Part shown: piece by piece, positions 48,668 to 58,804 of the stretch
Layout: each line of letters starts with the position of its first letter
Position numbering within the stretch: position 1 is the stretch's first letter
NCBI GenBank assembly: GCA_035315345.1
Contig: DATFYA010000003.1
Span: forward strand, 1-64,000
Direction of reading: 5' to 3'
From: Candidatus Methylomirabilota bacterium
GTDB lineage: Bacteria > Methylomirabilota > Methylomirabilia > Rokubacteriales > CSP1-6
Length of the DNA: 64,000 bases
Program-made: the position numbers and the translations under genes
The notes under the pieces: model-generated
Databases searched by the model: none
Told to the model about the DNA's origin: nothing
What the model saw: only the letters and a program-made list of their open reading frames with translations

Positions 48668-50362
48668 ATGCGGTGGACCCGGTCGCTGATCCCCACGCTC
48701 CGGGACGATCCCGCCGACGCAGAAGCCATCAGCCACAAGCTGATGGTGCGCGCCGGCCTCGTCCGCCAGCTCGCGGCCGGCATCTACGTCTACCTGCCGC
48801 TCGGCCTTCGGGTGCTCGAGAAGGTCAACACGATCATCCGCGAGGAGATGAACCGCATCGGCGGGCAGGAGCTCGAGATGCCGGTGCTCCAGCCCGCGGA
48901 GATCTGGCAGCAGTCGGGGCGCTGGGACGCGATCGGCAGCGAGATGTTCCGGCTCAAGGATCGGTACGGACGCGACATGTGCCTCGGCATGACCCACGAG
49001 GAGGTCATCGCGTGGCTGGCCGCCCGGGAGATCCGCTCGTACCGGGACCTGCCCCAGATCTGGTACCAGATCCAGACCAAGGAGCGGGACGAGGCGCGTC
49101 CACGCTCCGGCGTGCTGCGCACCCGCGAGTTCCTGATGAAGGACTCCTACACGCTGGATCCCGACGCGGCCGCCCTCGAGGTCTCCTACAACGCGCACAA
49201 GGACGCCTATTGCCGTATCTTCGATCGCTGCGGCGTCGGCTACGTGGTGGTGCAGTCGGACCCGGGCATGATGGGTGGCTGGGGCTCGCACGAGTTCATG
49301 GCGCCCAGCGCGGCCGGAGAGGACGACGTGGCGCTCTGCGACGCGTGCGGGTACGCGGCCAACGTGGAGCTGGCCCGCGGCGTGCCGAGGCCGCCCGCCT
49401 CGTCGGGCCCCGCGAAGGGCGAGGTGGCCACGCCGCACGTGCGCACCATCACCGAGGTCTCGGCCCTGCTCAGGATCGATCCGAGCGCGACCATCAAGTC
49501 GCTCGTGTTCATCGGTCCCGACGGGCCGGTGCTCGCCCTGGTGCGCGGTGATCACGTCCTGCACGAGCGCAAGCTCGCGCGCGCCTTGAAGGCGGAAGCC
49601 CGGCCCGCGCATCCCGACGAGGTCCGGCAGCATCTGGGCGTTGCGCCGGGCTCGATCGGGCCGGTGGGCGTACACGGGGCCCGCATCGTCGCCGACGAGT
49701 CGCTCCGCGAGGGTCGGTACGTGGTGGGCGCCAACCGCGAGGGCGTTCATCTGACCGGGGTCACGCCCGGGCAGGACTTCACCTGCGAGTGGGCGGACCT
49801 GCAGGTGGCGCTGGCCGGGGAGGGCTGTCCGAGCTGCGGCAAGCCGCTGCGCATCGTGCGGGTCATCGAGATCGGCAACATCTTCAAGCTCGGCACCACG
49901 TACTCGGTTCCCCTCGGAGCGATGTACCTGGACGAGGGCGGCAAGCAGCAGCCCATCGTGATGGGCTCCTACGGCATCGGTCCCGCCCGGATCGCGGCGG
50001 CCGCGGTCGAGCAGCGGCACGACGCCGACGGCATCGTGTGGCCCTGGGCGATCGCCCCCTTCCACGTCCACCTGGTCCCGGTCGCGGTCAAGGATGCGGC
50101 CCAGATGGCCGCCGCCGAGGAGATCTACCGGGACCTGCGCGCGGCCGGCTTCGACGTGCTGATGGACGACCGCGAGGAGCGCGCGGGGGTCAAGTTCAAG
50201 GACGCGGATCTGCTCGGGATCCCGATCCGGGTCACGGTGGGCAACGCGCTGGCCAAGGAGGGCGTGGTGGAGTTGCGGCAGCGGAGCACCCGGACCGATC
50301 GCCGCGTCCCCCGGGACCAGGTCGTGGCGGCGGTGCAGGAGATGGCGAAAACGATTTCATAG
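48668..50362 (+). CDS. proS: Prolyl-tRNA synthetase, bacterial type
   Basis: A 564-residue class II synthetase. Motifs: MRWTRSLIPTLRDDPADAEA at the N-terminus, motif 1 near RQLAAGIYVYLPLG, motif 2 near PRSGVLRTREFLMKDSYT, motif 3 near GSYGIGPARIAAA. An editing (INS/YbaK-like) domain of about 160 residues lies between motifs 2 and 3. The ATG at 48668 gives the family start. A strong terminator follows the gene. Confidence 0.96.
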   Translation: MRWTRSLIPTLRDDPADAEAISHKLMVRAGLVRQLAAGIYVYLPLGLRVLEKVNTIIREEMNRIGGQELEMPVLQPAEIWQQSGRWDAIGSEMFRLKDRYGRDMCLGMTHEEVIAWLAAREIRSYRDLPQIWYQIQTKERDEARPRSGVLRTREFLMKDSYTLDPDAAALEVSYNAHKDAYCRIFDRCGVGYVVVQSDPGMMGGWGSHEFMAPSAAGEDDVALCDACGYAANVELARGVPRPPASSGPAKGEVATPHVRTITEVSALLRIDPSATIKSLVFIGPDGPVLALVRGDHVLHERKLARALKAEARPAHPDEVRQHLGVAPGSIGPVGVHGARIVADESLREGRYVVGANREGVHLTGVTPGQDFTCEWADLQVALAGEGCPSCGKPLRIVRVIEIGNIFKLGTTYSVPLGAMYLDEGGKQQPIVMGSYGIGPARIAAAAVEQRHDADGIVWPWAIAPFHVHLVPVAVKDAAQMAAAEEIYRDLRAAGFDVLMDDREERAGVKFKDADLLGIPIRVTVGNALAKEGVVELRQRSTRTDRRVPRDQVVAAVQEMAKTIS

Positions 50363-50394
50363 TCAGCGGGTGCCGTCTTTGCGGGGTCGTGCCC

Positions 50395-50423
50395 TTGCGG
50401 GGGTCGGGTCCCTGTGCTAAAGT
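50395..50423 (+). promoter_or_regulatory. Promoter of the rimP-nusA-infB operon
   Basis: TTGCGG (50395-50400), 17 nt, TAAAGT (50418-50423). Transcription would begin near 50430, inside the 5' arm of the proS terminator, about 40 nt before rimP. Confidence 0.45.
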
Positions 50424-50427
50424 CCTG

Positions 50428-50457
50428 AAAAAAGTGGGCCGGTGCCCACTTTTTTTT
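50428..50457. terminator. Strong intrinsic terminator after proS
   Basis: A 12-bp stem AAAAAAGTGGGC (50428-50439) and GCCCACTTTTTT (50444-50455), loop CGGT, with eight T from 50450 to 50457. The A-tract makes it work on both strands. It ends the proS transcript; the start site of the next operon falls in its left arm. Confidence 0.85.
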
Positions 50458-50471
50458 GTGGGGGTCTCGGC

Positions 50472-50957
50472 GTGGCGGACGATGCACAGTGGCTCGGCCA
50501 GATCGAGGCGGTCGTGCTGCCGGTGCTCGCGTCGCGTGGCATGAGCCTGGTCGACAGCGAGTGGCAGCGCGAAGGACGCCGGTGGGTGCTCCGGCTGTTC
50601 GTGGACAAGCCGGGTGGCGTGGGCATCGCGGACTGCCAGGCGTTCAGCCGGGAAGCCGGTGACGTGCTGGATGTCTCCGGGCTGATCGAGCCCTCCTACG
50701 ACCTCGAGGTGTCCTCGCCGGGGCTGGATCGGGTCCTGAAGAAGGACCGAGAGCTCCGCTGGGCCATCGGTCGTGACGTGCACTGCTGGGTGAGCGAGCC
50801 GGTGGACGGCCGGATGGAGTTCTCGGGCCGCCTGGCCGAGGTCTCGACGGCTGTGCTTATGCTGGAAGAAATGCCGGGGGCGCGGCGGGAGATTCCGCGG
50901 CGGCTGGTGACGAAGGTCAAGCTCGAGCTGACCGCCTTCGGCCGTGCGAAGCGATGA
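50472..50957 (+). CDS. rimP: Ribosome maturation factor RimP
   Basis: A 161-residue 30S assembly factor. LRLFVDKPGGVGIADCQAFS, DVSGLIEPSYDLEVSSPGLD and the C-terminal SH3-like region are diagnostic. The GTG at 50472 is chosen because the frame upstream lies in the terminator. It overlaps nusA by 4 nt and opens the rimP-nusA-infB operon. Confidence 0.93.
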   Translation: MADDAQWLGQIEAVVLPVLASRGMSLVDSEWQREGRRWVLRLFVDKPGGVGIADCQAFSREAGDVLDVSGLIEPSYDLEVSSPGLDRVLKKDRELRWAIGRDVHCWVSEPVDGRMEFSGRLAEVSTAVLMLEEMPGARREIPRRLVTKVKLELTAFGRAKR

Positions 50958-52339
50958 TGAACAAAGATCTCATCTACGTGATCGAGCAGATCGGGCGAGA
51001 GAAGGGGATCAACAAAGAGGTCCTCTTCGAGGCGCTGGAGTCTGCCCTGCTGTCGGCGTCCAAGAAGACGATGGGCGCGGCGGACAACGTCCGGATGCAG
51101 ATCGACCGGCAGAGCGGCACCCTGCGGGTGTTCGCCCGCAGGAAGGTGATGCCGGCGGTGACCGATCCGAAGCTCGAGATCACGCTGGAGGAGGCGCGGC
51201 GGCTCAATGGCGAGGCCCAGCTCGACGACGAGATCGAGATCGAGCTGGCGCCCCAGGAGTTCGGGCGCATCGCGGCCCAGACCGCCAAGCAGGTGATCCT
51301 GCAGCGGGTCCGCGACGCGGAGCGGGACGCGGTGTACTCCGAGTTCATCGATCGGGAAGGGCGCATCGTCCGCGGCACCGTCCACCGCATCGAGAAGCGC
51401 AACGTGGTGGTGGAGCTGGGCAAGGCCGAGGCCGTGATCACCGAGCGGGAGCAGCTGCCCGGAGAGCGGTACAACCCGGGAGACCGGCTGCGCGCCTACA
51501 TGCTCGAGGTCAAGAAGACGGCCAAGGGGCCGCAGATCCTCCTCTCGAGGACCCATCCGGGCTTCCTGGTGCGTCTGTTCGAGACCGAGATCCCGGAGAT
51601 CACCGAAGGCATCGTGCTCGTGAAGGCGGCGGCCCGCGAGCCGGGCGAGCGCGCCAAGGTCGCGGTGGCCTCGACCAAGCGCGACGTGGATCCCATCGGG
51701 GCCTGCGTCGGCCTGCGCGGCACCCGCATCCAGGTGATCAGCCGTGAGCTGCGGGGCGAGAAGATCGATATCGTGGAATGGTCGCCGGATCCCGCGGTGT
51801 TCGTGGCCCGCGCGCTGTCGCCGGCCAAGGTGTCGTCGGTCACCGTGTCGGAGCCGGAGGAGGGTGACGCTCACGACGACGGCCGCCCCGAGGGTCGGTC
51901 GGTCCTGGTGATCGTGCCCGACAACCAGCTCTCGCTCGCCATCGGCAAGAAGGGGCAGAACGCGCGGCTGGCTGCGAAGCTCACCGGCTTCCGCGTGGAC
52001 ATCAAGAGCGAGGGGGAGATCGAGGAGGATCGGCGGCGAGAGGAGCAGGAGCGCCTCGAGGGTCGCGAAGGCCTGGCGAGCCTGCCCGGCGTCGGGCCTC
52101 AGCTGGTCGACCGCCTGGTGGACGCGGGTCTACACTCGCCGGACCGGATCGTGGCCGCGGGCATCGTGGCCCTGCAGGCCCTGCCCGGCGTGGGGGAGAC
52201 GAAGGCGAGCGCGATTCTGGCCGCGGCGACCGCGTGGGTCGCGGAGCATCCGGCGATGTCGGCGAGCGACGACGGGCCGGAAACTCCGGAGGCCGAACCC
52301 GGGGGCTCGGAGATCCAGCCGAACCATCTGGAGCGCTGA
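50954..52339 (+). CDS. nusA: Transcription factor NusA
   Basis: A 461-residue elongation/termination factor. The N-terminal domain binds RNA polymerase ([20 protein letters not shown]), followed by S1 (about 135-200), KH1 ([16 protein letters not shown]) and KH2 ([18 protein letters not shown]). Instead of the two acidic repeats of E. coli, a helix-hairpin-helix end with [16 protein letters not shown] and [13 protein letters not shown] is present. ATG 50954 or 50957. Confidence 0.96.
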   Translation: MMNKDLIYVIEQIGREKGINKEVLFEALESALLSASKKTMGAADNVRMQIDRQSGTLRVFARRKVMPAVTDPKLEITLEEARRLNGEAQLDDEIEIELAPQEFGRIAAQTAKQVILQRVRDAERDAVYSEFIDREGRIVRGTVHRIEKRNVVVELGKAEAVITEREQLPGERYNPGDRLRAYMLEVKKTAKGPQILLSRTHPGFLVRLFETEIPEITEGIVLVKAAAREPGERAKVAVASTKRDVDPIGACVGLRGTRIQVISRELRGEKIDIVEWSPDPAVFVARALSPAKVSSVTVSEPEEGDAHDDGRPEGRSVLVIVPDNQLSLAIGKKGQNARLAAKLTGFRVDIKSEGEIEEDRRREEQERLEGREGLASLPGVGPQLVDRLVDAGLHSPDRIVAAGIVALQALPGVGETKASAILAAATAWVAEHPAMSASDDGPETPEAEPGGSEIQPNHLER

Positions 52340-52439
52340 CGCGAGAGGGCGATCGGGGATCAACGGCCCCGAGGCCAACGGCCCAGAGGTCGACGGCTGG
52401 TCAGGCCAGGGGCCCAAGGGGCTCCGGCCAAGTCCGCCG

Positions 52440-52691
52440 TTGCGGACCTGCATCGCCTGCCGGACGGTGCGGGCGAAGGCGGAGCTGATGCGGCTGGTGC
52501 GGGACGGGGAGGGCACGGTGCGGGTGGACCGTGAGGGAAGGGCGGCGGGTCGGGGCGCGTACGTGTGTCCTACCGTCGAATGTCTGGAGAAGGCGCTGCA
52601 GGCGGGGAAGCTCGGTCACGCGTTCAAGAAAGCGAGCCGGCCTCCGCACGAGAGCGCGGCGAGTATTCTGGCGAACAGGACGAGGAGGTAG
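52440..52691 (+). CDS. ylxR: YlxR-family RNA-binding protein
   Basis: An 83-residue protein. RTCIACRTVRAKAELMRLVR and GRGAYVCPTVECLEKAL are the YlxR/DUF448 marks; it binds RNA or RNase P in relatives. The start is uncertain: TTG 52440 fits the family, but no SD is visible and the frame is open, without ATG or GTG, back into the end of nusA. It lies in the conserved nusA-ylxR-infB order, 6 nt before infB. Confidence 0.85.
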   Translation: MRTCIACRTVRAKAELMRLVRDGEGTVRVDREGRAAGRGAYVCPTVECLEKALQAGKLGHAFKKASRPPHESAASILANRTRR

Positions 52692-52697
52692 GCGCGC

Positions 52698-55202
52698 GTG
52701 GCGGCACGGGTAAAGGTCATCGACCTGGCGAAGGAGCTGGGCGTCACCAGCAAGGACTTGATCGTGGCGCTCGAGGGCATGGGCCACAAGGGCATGCGGG
52801 CGATGAGCCCACTGCTCGCGGCGACCGCCAATGAGCTGCGCGTCAAGCTCGGCCGCGGCCGCGAGCTGCCCCCCGAAGCCAAGCCCAAGCGCGTGCCGAA
52901 GCCGAAGGCGGCCGAGGGCGAGGGGACCGCGACCGCCCCGAAGAAGCGCACGAGCACCAGGAAGGCGGCGGCCGCCACCGTGACCGAGGAGGCCGACACG
53001 GCCGTCGAGATCGCGGCCGCCGTGCCGCTCGAGGCGCCGAAGCCGGCGGCCACGATCATCCGGCCCGCTCCCGCTCCCATGTCGACGCCCACGTCCGTCG
53101 AGATCGCGCCGGCTCCTCCGGTCGTTCCTGCAGCCCCGGCGCCGCCCGTCGCGCCGCCGCCGGCCCCGCCGCGCCCCGTGGTGCCGCCGAGCCCCGCGCC
53201 GTCGGTCCGTCCGGCCGCGGCCGCGCCGCCCACCGAGGTGAAGCCGGCTCCTGCGCCGCCGGCGTCGCCCCGGCGCATGCCCACGCCACCGCCTCCGCGC
53301 ACCGTGGTGCCGCCCGCCGCGCCGCCGCGTCCGGCTGTGCCGCCGCGCCCGGCCGCGCCACCGATTCCGGCCCGCCCGGCCGCCGCGGCGCCGCCCGCGC
53401 CGCCCAAGCCGGCCCCGGCGCCCGCCCCGGTGGCGCCGCCCGAACCGCAGGAGATCAAGCGCGAGCTGATCAAGCTGCCGGAGTCGGTCACGGTGGGGGA
53501 GCTGGCCGCGGCCATGCGCCGGAAGACGACCGAGGTGATCAAGGCCCTGCTCGACCTGGGCGTGATGGCCACGGTGAACGAGGTACTCGATCCCACCGCG
53601 GCCAAGCTCGTGGCCGACAAGTTCCACTTCGACGTCGAGGTGCGATCGCTCGAAGGCGACGTGATCGAGGAGGAGGAGTCGGATCCGGCGCAGCTGCGGC
53701 CCCGGCCGCCGGTGGTCACGGTGATGGGCCACGTCGACCATGGCAAGACCTCGCTGCTCGACGCGATCCGCACGACCAAGGTGGCCGAGCGCGAGTTCGG
53801 CGGCATCACCCAGCACATCGGCGCCTACCAGGTGGACACCAGCCACGGCAAGGTCACGTTCCTCGACACGCCGGGCCACGAAGCGTTCACCGCGATGCGG
53901 GCGCGCGGCGCGCAGGCCACCGACATGGTCATCCTGGTGGTCGCGGCCGACGACGGGGTGATGCCCCAGACCGTGGAGGCGATCAACCACGCCCGGGCGG
54001 CGAACGTGCCGATCCTGGTCGCGGTGAACAAGATCGACAAGCCGGGCTCCGACCCCGACCGGGTGAAGCGCGAGCTGTCCAACCACGGTCTGGTCCCGGA
54101 GGATTGGGGCGGACAGACCATCTTCATCCACACCTCCGCGAAGCGCGGCGACGGCATCCCGCAGCTGCTCGAGATGACCGCGTTACAGGCCGAGATCCTG
54201 GAGCTGCGCGCCAACCCGGCGCGGGCGGGCCGCGGCGTGATCGTGGAAGGGCGGCTCGACCGCGGCCGCGGTCCGGTGGCCACCGCGCTCATCCAGTCCG
54301 GCACGCTCAAGGAAGGCGACGCGGTGGTGGTGGGCTCCCACTCCGGTCGCGTGCGCGCGATGTTCAACGATCGGGGCAAGAAGGTGAGCAGCGCGGGGCC
54401 CTCGGCGCCGGTCGAGATCCTGGGGCTTTCCGGCGTGCCGCAGGCTGGCGACACCATGCTGGTGGTGTCCGACGAGCGCAAGGCCCGGCAGATCGCCACC
54501 GTGCGTAGCGAGCGCGACCGCCTGAAGGGTAAGAGCGCGGCGCGGGTCACCCTCGAGGACCTGCACAAGCAGATCGCGGCGGGCGAGGTCAAGGAGCTGC
54601 GCCTGGTCATCAAGGCCGACATGCAGGGCTCCGTCGAGGCCCTCACCGAGTCGCTGGAGCGGCTCTCCACCGACGAGGTGAAGCTCAAGGTCATCCACAG
54701 CTCGGTGGGCACGGTGACCGAATCGGACGTGATGCTGGCTTCCGCCTCCAACGCCATCGTGCTGGGCTTCAACGTGAAGGCCGACCCCAAGGCGGCGACC
54801 CAGGCCCAGGCCAACGGCGTGGACATGCGCAGCTACAACGTCATCTACGACGCGATCAATGACGTGAAGGCCGCGCTCTCCGGCATGCTGGCGCCCGAGA
54901 TCCGCGAGGTGGTGCTGGGCCGAGCCCAGGTGCGGCAGCTCTTCCCGATCTCCAAGGTGGGCACGATCTACGGCTCCGCGGTCACCGAGGGCAAGATGGT
55001 CCGAGGGGCCAAGGCCCGCATCAAGCGCGGCGAGACCGTCCTGGGCGAGAGCACGGTCTCCTCGCTCAAGCGCTTCAAGGACGACGTGCGCGAGGTGCTC
55101 CAGGGCCTCGAGTGCGGGATCGGCATTGAGGGCATCAAGGGCGTGCAGCCCAACGACGTCATCGAGGCCTTCACCACCGAAGAGGTCGCTCGGACCTTGT
55201 AG
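52698..55202 (+). CDS. infB: Translation initiation factor IF-2
   Basis: An 834-residue GTPase that brings initiator tRNA to the 30S subunit. The N-terminal domain ([20 protein letters not shown]) is followed by an Ala/Pro-rich disordered linker at about 60-250. A second IF2-N domain lies near 255-310. The G domain starts with [19 protein letters not shown] (about 342); DTPGHEAF and NKIDKPGSD follow. The C-terminal domains end in [20 protein letters not shown]. The start is GTG. Confidence 0.96.
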   Translation: MAARVKVIDLAKELGVTSKDLIVALEGMGHKGMRAMSPLLAATANELRVKLGRGRELPPEAKPKRVPKPKAAEGEGTATAPKKRTSTRKAAAATVTEEADTAVEIAAAVPLEAPKPAATIIRPAPAPMSTPTSVEIAPAPPVVPAAPAPPVAPPPAPPRPVVPPSPAPSVRPAAAAPPTEVKPAPAPPASPRRMPTPPPPRTVVPPAAPPRPAVPPRPAAPPIPARPAAAAPPAPPKPAPAPAPVAPPEPQEIKRELIKLPESVTVGELAAAMRRKTTEVIKALLDLGVMATVNEVLDPTAAKLVADKFHFDVEVRSLEGDVIEEEESDPAQLRPRPPVVTVMGHVDHGKTSLLDAIRTTKVAEREFGGITQHIGAYQVDTSHGKVTFLDTPGHEAFTAMRARGAQATDMVILVVAADDGVMPQTVEAINHARAANVPILVAVNKIDKPGSDPDRVKRELSNHGLVPEDWGGQTIFIHTSAKRGDGIPQLLEMTALQAEILELRANPARAGRGVIVEGRLDRGRGPVATALIQSGTLKEGDAVVVGSHSGRVRAMFNDRGKKVSSAGPSAPVEILGLSGVPQAGDTMLVVSDERKARQIATVRSERDRLKGKSAARVTLEDLHKQIAAGEVKELRLVIKADMQGSVEALTESLERLSTDEVKLKVIHSSVGTVTESDVMLASASNAIVLGFNVKADPKAATQAQANGVDMRSYNVIYDAINDVKAALSGMLAPEIREVVLGRAQVRQLFPISKVGTIYGSAVTEGKMVRGAKARIKRGETVLGESTVSSLKRFKDDVREVLQGLECGIGIEGIKGVQPNDVIEAFTTEEVARTL

Positions 55203-55204
55203 CG

Positions 55205-55495
55205 ATGTCGGGCGCGCGGGTGGCGGTCGGCACCGTCGAGCTGCACCTGCCCGACGTGGGATCGCTCAAGGGCAAGCGCCACGCGCTCAAGGGGCTCAAG
55301 GACACGCTGCGCCGCCGCTTCGAGATCTCGGTCGCCGAGGTGGACCATCACGACGTCTGGCAGCGCGCGACGCTCGCGCTGGCCTGCGTCTCGGGAGACT
55401 CCCGTCACGCCAACGAGGTGATCTCGAAGGCGATGGACTACATCGAGGACCACGTGGACGGCTACGTCACCGACATTCAAGTCGAAGTCTTGTGA
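55205..55495 (+). CDS. DUF503 (YlxP-like) protein
   Basis: A 96-residue protein of the DUF503/YlxP family, 2 nt after infB. VAVGTVELHLPDVGSLKGKR and RFEISVAEVDHHDVWQRATL are its signature. Its role is unknown; it is co-conserved with infB and rbfA, which suggests ribosome assembly. Its stop lies within a 40-bp sequence that is repeated directly downstream. Confidence 0.9.
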   Translation: MSGARVAVGTVELHLPDVGSLKGKRHALKGLKDTLRRRFEISVAEVDHHDVWQRATLALACVSGDSRHANEVISKAMDYIEDHVDGYVTDIQVEVL

Positions 55496-55574
55496 GCTGC
55501 AGCCGAAGGCGAGGCGAACGCATTTGAAAGTTCGGTGAGCTGCAGCCGCAGGCGAGGCGAACGCATTTGAAAGT
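55492..55574. repeat. 40-bp direct repeat between DUF503 gene and rbfA
   Basis: Copies at 55492-55531 and 55535-55574 (43-bp period) differ at a single base. Each starts GTGAGCTGCAGCCG and ends GCATTTGAAAGT. The first copy contains the DUF503 stop codon. They fill most of the gap before rbfA. No hairpin or T tract is obvious. Confidence 0.85.
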
Positions 55575-55601
55575 GGGGTTCAAGGTTCGGGAGAGGTCAC
55601 G

Positions 55602-55970
55602 ATGCAAGGCAAGCGACTCGAGCGGGTGAATCAGCTGATCAAGGAAGAGATCTCGATGCTGGTCCAGCGGCAGCTCAAGGACCCGCGGCTGGGCTTCGTC
55701 ACGGTCACCGAGGTGGACACGAGCCCCGATCTCAGGCACGCCAAGATCTACGTCTCGGTGCTGGGCCCCGAGGCGCAGTGGGCCGCGTCCTTCAAGGCCC
55801 TCGAGAGTGCGCGCGGCTTCATCTGGAGCTGGCTCCGTCGTCATCTCGCCCTGCGGGCGACCCCGGAGCTGCTCTTCCGCCCCGACCGGTCCATGGAGCA
55901 CGCGGCCCACATCCAGTCGCTGCTCGCCTCGCTGAAGAGTCACGACGCCGATGGCCCGGAGCGCGACTGA
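55602..55970 (+). CDS. rbfA: Ribosome-binding factor A
   Basis: A 122-residue 30S maturation factor with a KH-like fold. RLERVNQLIKEEISMLVQRQ, DPRLGFVTVTEVDTSPDLRH and RATPELLFRPDRSMEHAAHI are typical. A GAGAGG SD precedes the ATG. The repeat pair lies just upstream. nrnA follows after 1 nt. Confidence 0.95.
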   Translation: MQGKRLERVNQLIKEEISMLVQRQLKDPRLGFVTVTEVDTSPDLRHAKIYVSVLGPEAQWAASFKALESARGFIWSWLRRHLALRATPELLFRPDRSMEHAAHIQSLLASLKSHDADGPERD

Positions 55971-55971
55971 G

Positions 55972-56979
55972 ATGAGCCCCGACGCCGCAAGCCTCACCGT
56001 GGTCGCCCCCGAGCCGCCGGCGCGCCTGCTCGAGCTCCTCCGCCGTCCGCGCGGCGAGGCCCTCATGCTGGGCCACGTGCACCCGGACGGCGACGTGCTC
56101 GGCACCCTGCTCGGGCTGGGTCTCGCCATGGAGCGTGCCGGATGGACGGTCAGCTACGCGGGCCCCGACCCGATTCCGGAGGTGCTCGACTTCATCCCGG
56201 GCGGCGACCGCTGGCGGGTCTGGCGGAAGGCGCCGCGTCGCTTCGAGACGATCGTGCTGACCGACTGCCCCAACGACGGCCGCACCGAGGGCCTGCTCGA
56301 AGGTGTGCGCGGCCCGGACAGTCAGGTGCTCAACATCGATCATCATCCGGACAATCGCCGCTACGGCACCGTCAACTGGATCGACCCGTCCGCGGCGGCC
56401 ACCGGCGAGATGGTCTTCGACCTGCTGACCGCGCTGGAGTGGCCCATCGGACGGGACATCGCGCTCGGGCTCTACACCGCGGTCCACACCGACACCGGGT
56501 CGTTCCGCTACTCGAACACGACGCCGCGGACGTTCCGCATCGCGGGCGCGCTGACCGCGGAAGGCGCCGAGCCGGCGCTGGTCACCGACCGGCTGTACCA
56601 GCGGCGCCCGAAGGACGCGCTGCTCACCCTGGGCAGCCTGCTCGGCCGGGTCGAGGTCAGTGAGGACGGGCTCATCGCGACGCTCACCGTGCCCGATGGA
56701 GCGGCCTCCGAGGAGTTCATGGCTGCGGAGGACCTCGTCACCTATCCGCGCTCGATCGCGGGCGTGAAGGTGGCGGTGTTGCTGCGCGCCGAGCCCGACG
56801 GCCGCGTGAAGGCGAGCCTGCGGGGCAAGGGCGATGTGCCGGTGAACCGTATCGCGCACCAGTTCGGCGGCGGCGGTCACGAGAACGCGGCGGGGTGCAC
56901 GCTGGCCGGCCCGCTGGCCCAGGCGAAGACGACCCTCCTGGCCGCGGTGAGGCAGGCGCTCGACGGCCGGACGCCGTGA
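55972..56979 (+). CDS. nrnA: DHH-family nanoRNase/pAp phosphatase NrnA-like
   Basis: A 335-residue DHH/DHHA1 phosphoesterase that degrades short RNA oligomers and pAp in relatives. Metal ligands are in GHVHPDGDVLG, LTDCPND, IDHHPDN (DHH) and TDTGSFRYSN. The C-terminal DHHA1 motif is GGGGHENAAGC. ATG 55972 has GGAG 10 nt upstream; an ATG 21 nt earlier has none. It ends overlapping truB by 4 nt. Confidence 0.92.
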   Translation: MSPDAASLTVVAPEPPARLLELLRRPRGEALMLGHVHPDGDVLGTLLGLGLAMERAGWTVSYAGPDPIPEVLDFIPGGDRWRVWRKAPRRFETIVLTDCPNDGRTEGLLEGVRGPDSQVLNIDHHPDNRRYGTVNWIDPSAAATGEMVFDLLTALEWPIGRDIALGLYTAVHTDTGSFRYSNTTPRTFRIAGALTAEGAEPALVTDRLYQRRPKDALLTLGSLLGRVEVSEDGLIATLTVPDGAASEEFMAAEDLVTYPRSIAGVKVAVLLRAEPDGRVKASLRGKGDVPVNRIAHQFGGGGHENAAGCTLAGPLAQAKTTLLAAVRQALDGRTP

Positions 56980-57890
56980 GCGACCGGCCGCGCTCCGGGA
57001 TCCTGCCGGTCGAGAAGGGCCCGGGAGTGACGTCGTTCCAGGTGGTGGCCCACCTGCGACGGATTCTCCGAGCGCCCCGCATCGGCCACGGTGGCACCCT
57101 CGATCCGGCGGCGACGGGCCTGCTCCCGATCCTCATCGGCGAGGCCACGAAGCTCACGCCCTATCTGGTCGATCTCGACAAGGAGTACGTGGCCACCGTG
57201 CGGCTCGGGGTCACCACGGAAAGCCAGGATCTCTCCGGAGCGGTGATCGAGACGCGGCCGGTCCCCGCGCTGGACGCGGCCGCCATCGAGGCGGCGCTGT
57301 CGCCGTTTCTCGGCGTCATCCGGCAGGTGCCGCCGATGTTCTCGGCGCTCCGGAAGGGCGGCAAGCGCCTCTACGAGCTGGCCCGCCAGGGCGTCGAGGT
57401 CGAGCGTGACCCGCGCGAGGTCCGGATCGACAGCATCCACCTCGAGTCGCTCAGCCTACCCGACTTCGTCATCCGCATCCGCTGCGGCAAGGGCACCTAC
57501 GTGCGCACGCTCGCCGCCGACGTCGGCGCCGCGCTCGGCTGCGGCGCGGCGCTCGCCGGGCTCGTGCGCACCCGCGTCGGCCCCTACGCGCTCGCCGATG
57601 CGGCCCCGTGGCACGAGGTGCGCGAGGCCCGCTCGGGAGACCGGCTCTGGGCCCGGGTGCAGCCGCCCGACAGCGCGCTCGGCGCGCTCGCCCCGGTGCG
57701 TCTCGATCCGGCCGCCGCGCGAGCGTTCGTCCACGGCCAATCGGTGCCCGTCGAGACGCGGGCCGCCGGCCGGCTGCGGGTCTACGGGCCCGAGGGCCTG
57801 CTCGGGGTGGGGCAGGGGCTGGGCGACCGGGTGAAACCCGAGCGACTCCTTCATGCGGATCCTCCGCGACCTTCAATTCTTCCCGCCTGA
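56976..57890 (+). CDS. truB: tRNA pseudouridine-55 synthase
   Basis: A 304-residue enzyme that makes pseudouridine 55 in the tRNA T arm. SGILPVEKGPGVTSFQVV, the catalytic GHGGTLDPAATGLLPI (Asp) and CGKGTYVRTLAADVG are diagnostic. The GTG overlaps the nrnA stop. Its 3' end overlaps ribF by 38 nt, an unusually long overlap that leaves the ribF start inside the TruB C-terminal coding part. Confidence 0.95.
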   Translation: MSDRPRSGILPVEKGPGVTSFQVVAHLRRILRAPRIGHGGTLDPAATGLLPILIGEATKLTPYLVDLDKEYVATVRLGVTTESQDLSGAVIETRPVPALDAAAIEAALSPFLGVIRQVPPMFSALRKGGKRLYELARQGVEVERDPREVRIDSIHLESLSLPDFVIRIRCGKGTYVRTLAADVGAALGCGAALAGLVRTRVGPYALADAAPWHEVREARSGDRLWARVQPPDSALGALAPVRLDPAAARAFVHGQSVPVETRAAGRLRVYGPEGLLGVGQGLGDRVKPERLLHADPPRPSILPA

Positions 57891-58800
57891 TCTGCGGCCC
57901 TCGGTGGCCGCGCTCGGCGCGTTCGACGGCATTCATCTCGCCCACGCCAAGATCCTCGACACCGCGGTGGCGCGCGCGCGGGCCCTCTCGGTCGCCGCGG
58001 TGGTGTGCACCTTCGATCCGCATCCGACCGCGGTCCTCAGACCCGAGCGCGCCCCGGCGCCGATCGGGACGCTGGACGAGAACCTCGCCCGCATCGCCGA
58101 GCGCGGCCTCGACGCCACCCTGGTCATCCCGTTCACGCTCGAGTTCTCCCACATGGAGGCCGAGGCCTTCGTGGACGAGGTGCTGGTGAACACGCTGGGC
58201 GTGCGCGAGGTGGTCGTGGGCTTCAACCACACCTTCGGCCGCGGGGCCCGCGGCACCGCCGCGCTGCTGCGCGACCTGGGGACCGGCCGCGGCTTCGTCA
58301 CCCACGTACTGCCGCCGCTCCAGGTCAACGGGCTGACCGTGTCGTCCAGCGCCATCCGCGACGCGCTCCGCGACGGCGACGTGGACCTGGCCGCGGCGCT
58401 CCTGGGCCGGCCGTACTCGGTGACCGGAACCGTCCAGCGGGGCGCCGGCCGGGGCCGCACGCTCGGGTTCCCCACCGCGAACCTCAGGCCCGACCGGCCC
58501 CTCGCGCTGGCCGGAGGCGTGTACGCGGCGCGGGCCCGGTGGGACGGCCGGCACGCCGATGCCGTCGTCAACATCGGGTACCGCCCGACCTTCGAGGAGT
58601 CGCAGTACTGGATCGAGGCCTACCTCTTCGACTTCTCCGGGGACCTCTACGACCGGGCCCTGACGCTCGATTTCCTCGGGCGGATCCGACCCGAGATGAA
58701 GTTCCCGGGCGTGGACGCTCTCAAGGCGCAGGTCCAGGCCGACATGGGGGAGGCCCGGCGGCGGCTGCGCGGGCAGGCCGACACACCACCCGCGGGGTGA
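57853..58800 (+). CDS. ribF: Bifunctional riboflavin kinase/FAD synthetase
   Basis: A 315-residue enzyme making FMN and FAD. The N-terminal FAD synthetase half has GAFDGIHLAHAKIL; the usual HxGH reads HLAH, with Ala for Gly. SSSAIRDALRDGDV follows. The C-terminal kinase half shows GRTLGFPTANL and NIGYRPTFEES. It supplies flavin for the acyl-CoA dehydrogenase and other flavoproteins. ATG 57853 lies within truB. Confidence 0.93.
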   Translation: MRILRDLQFFPPDLRPSVAALGAFDGIHLAHAKILDTAVARARALSVAAVVCTFDPHPTAVLRPERAPAPIGTLDENLARIAERGLDATLVIPFTLEFSHMEAEAFVDEVLVNTLGVREVVVGFNHTFGRGARGTAALLRDLGTGRGFVTHVLPPLQVNGLTVSSSAIRDALRDGDVDLAAALLGRPYSVTGTVQRGAGRGRTLGFPTANLRPDRPLALAGGVYAARARWDGRHADAVVNIGYRPTFEESQYWIEAYLFDFSGDLYDRALTLDFLGRIRPEMKFPGVDALKAQVQADMGEARRRLRGQADTPPAG

Positions 58801-58804
58801 GCGG

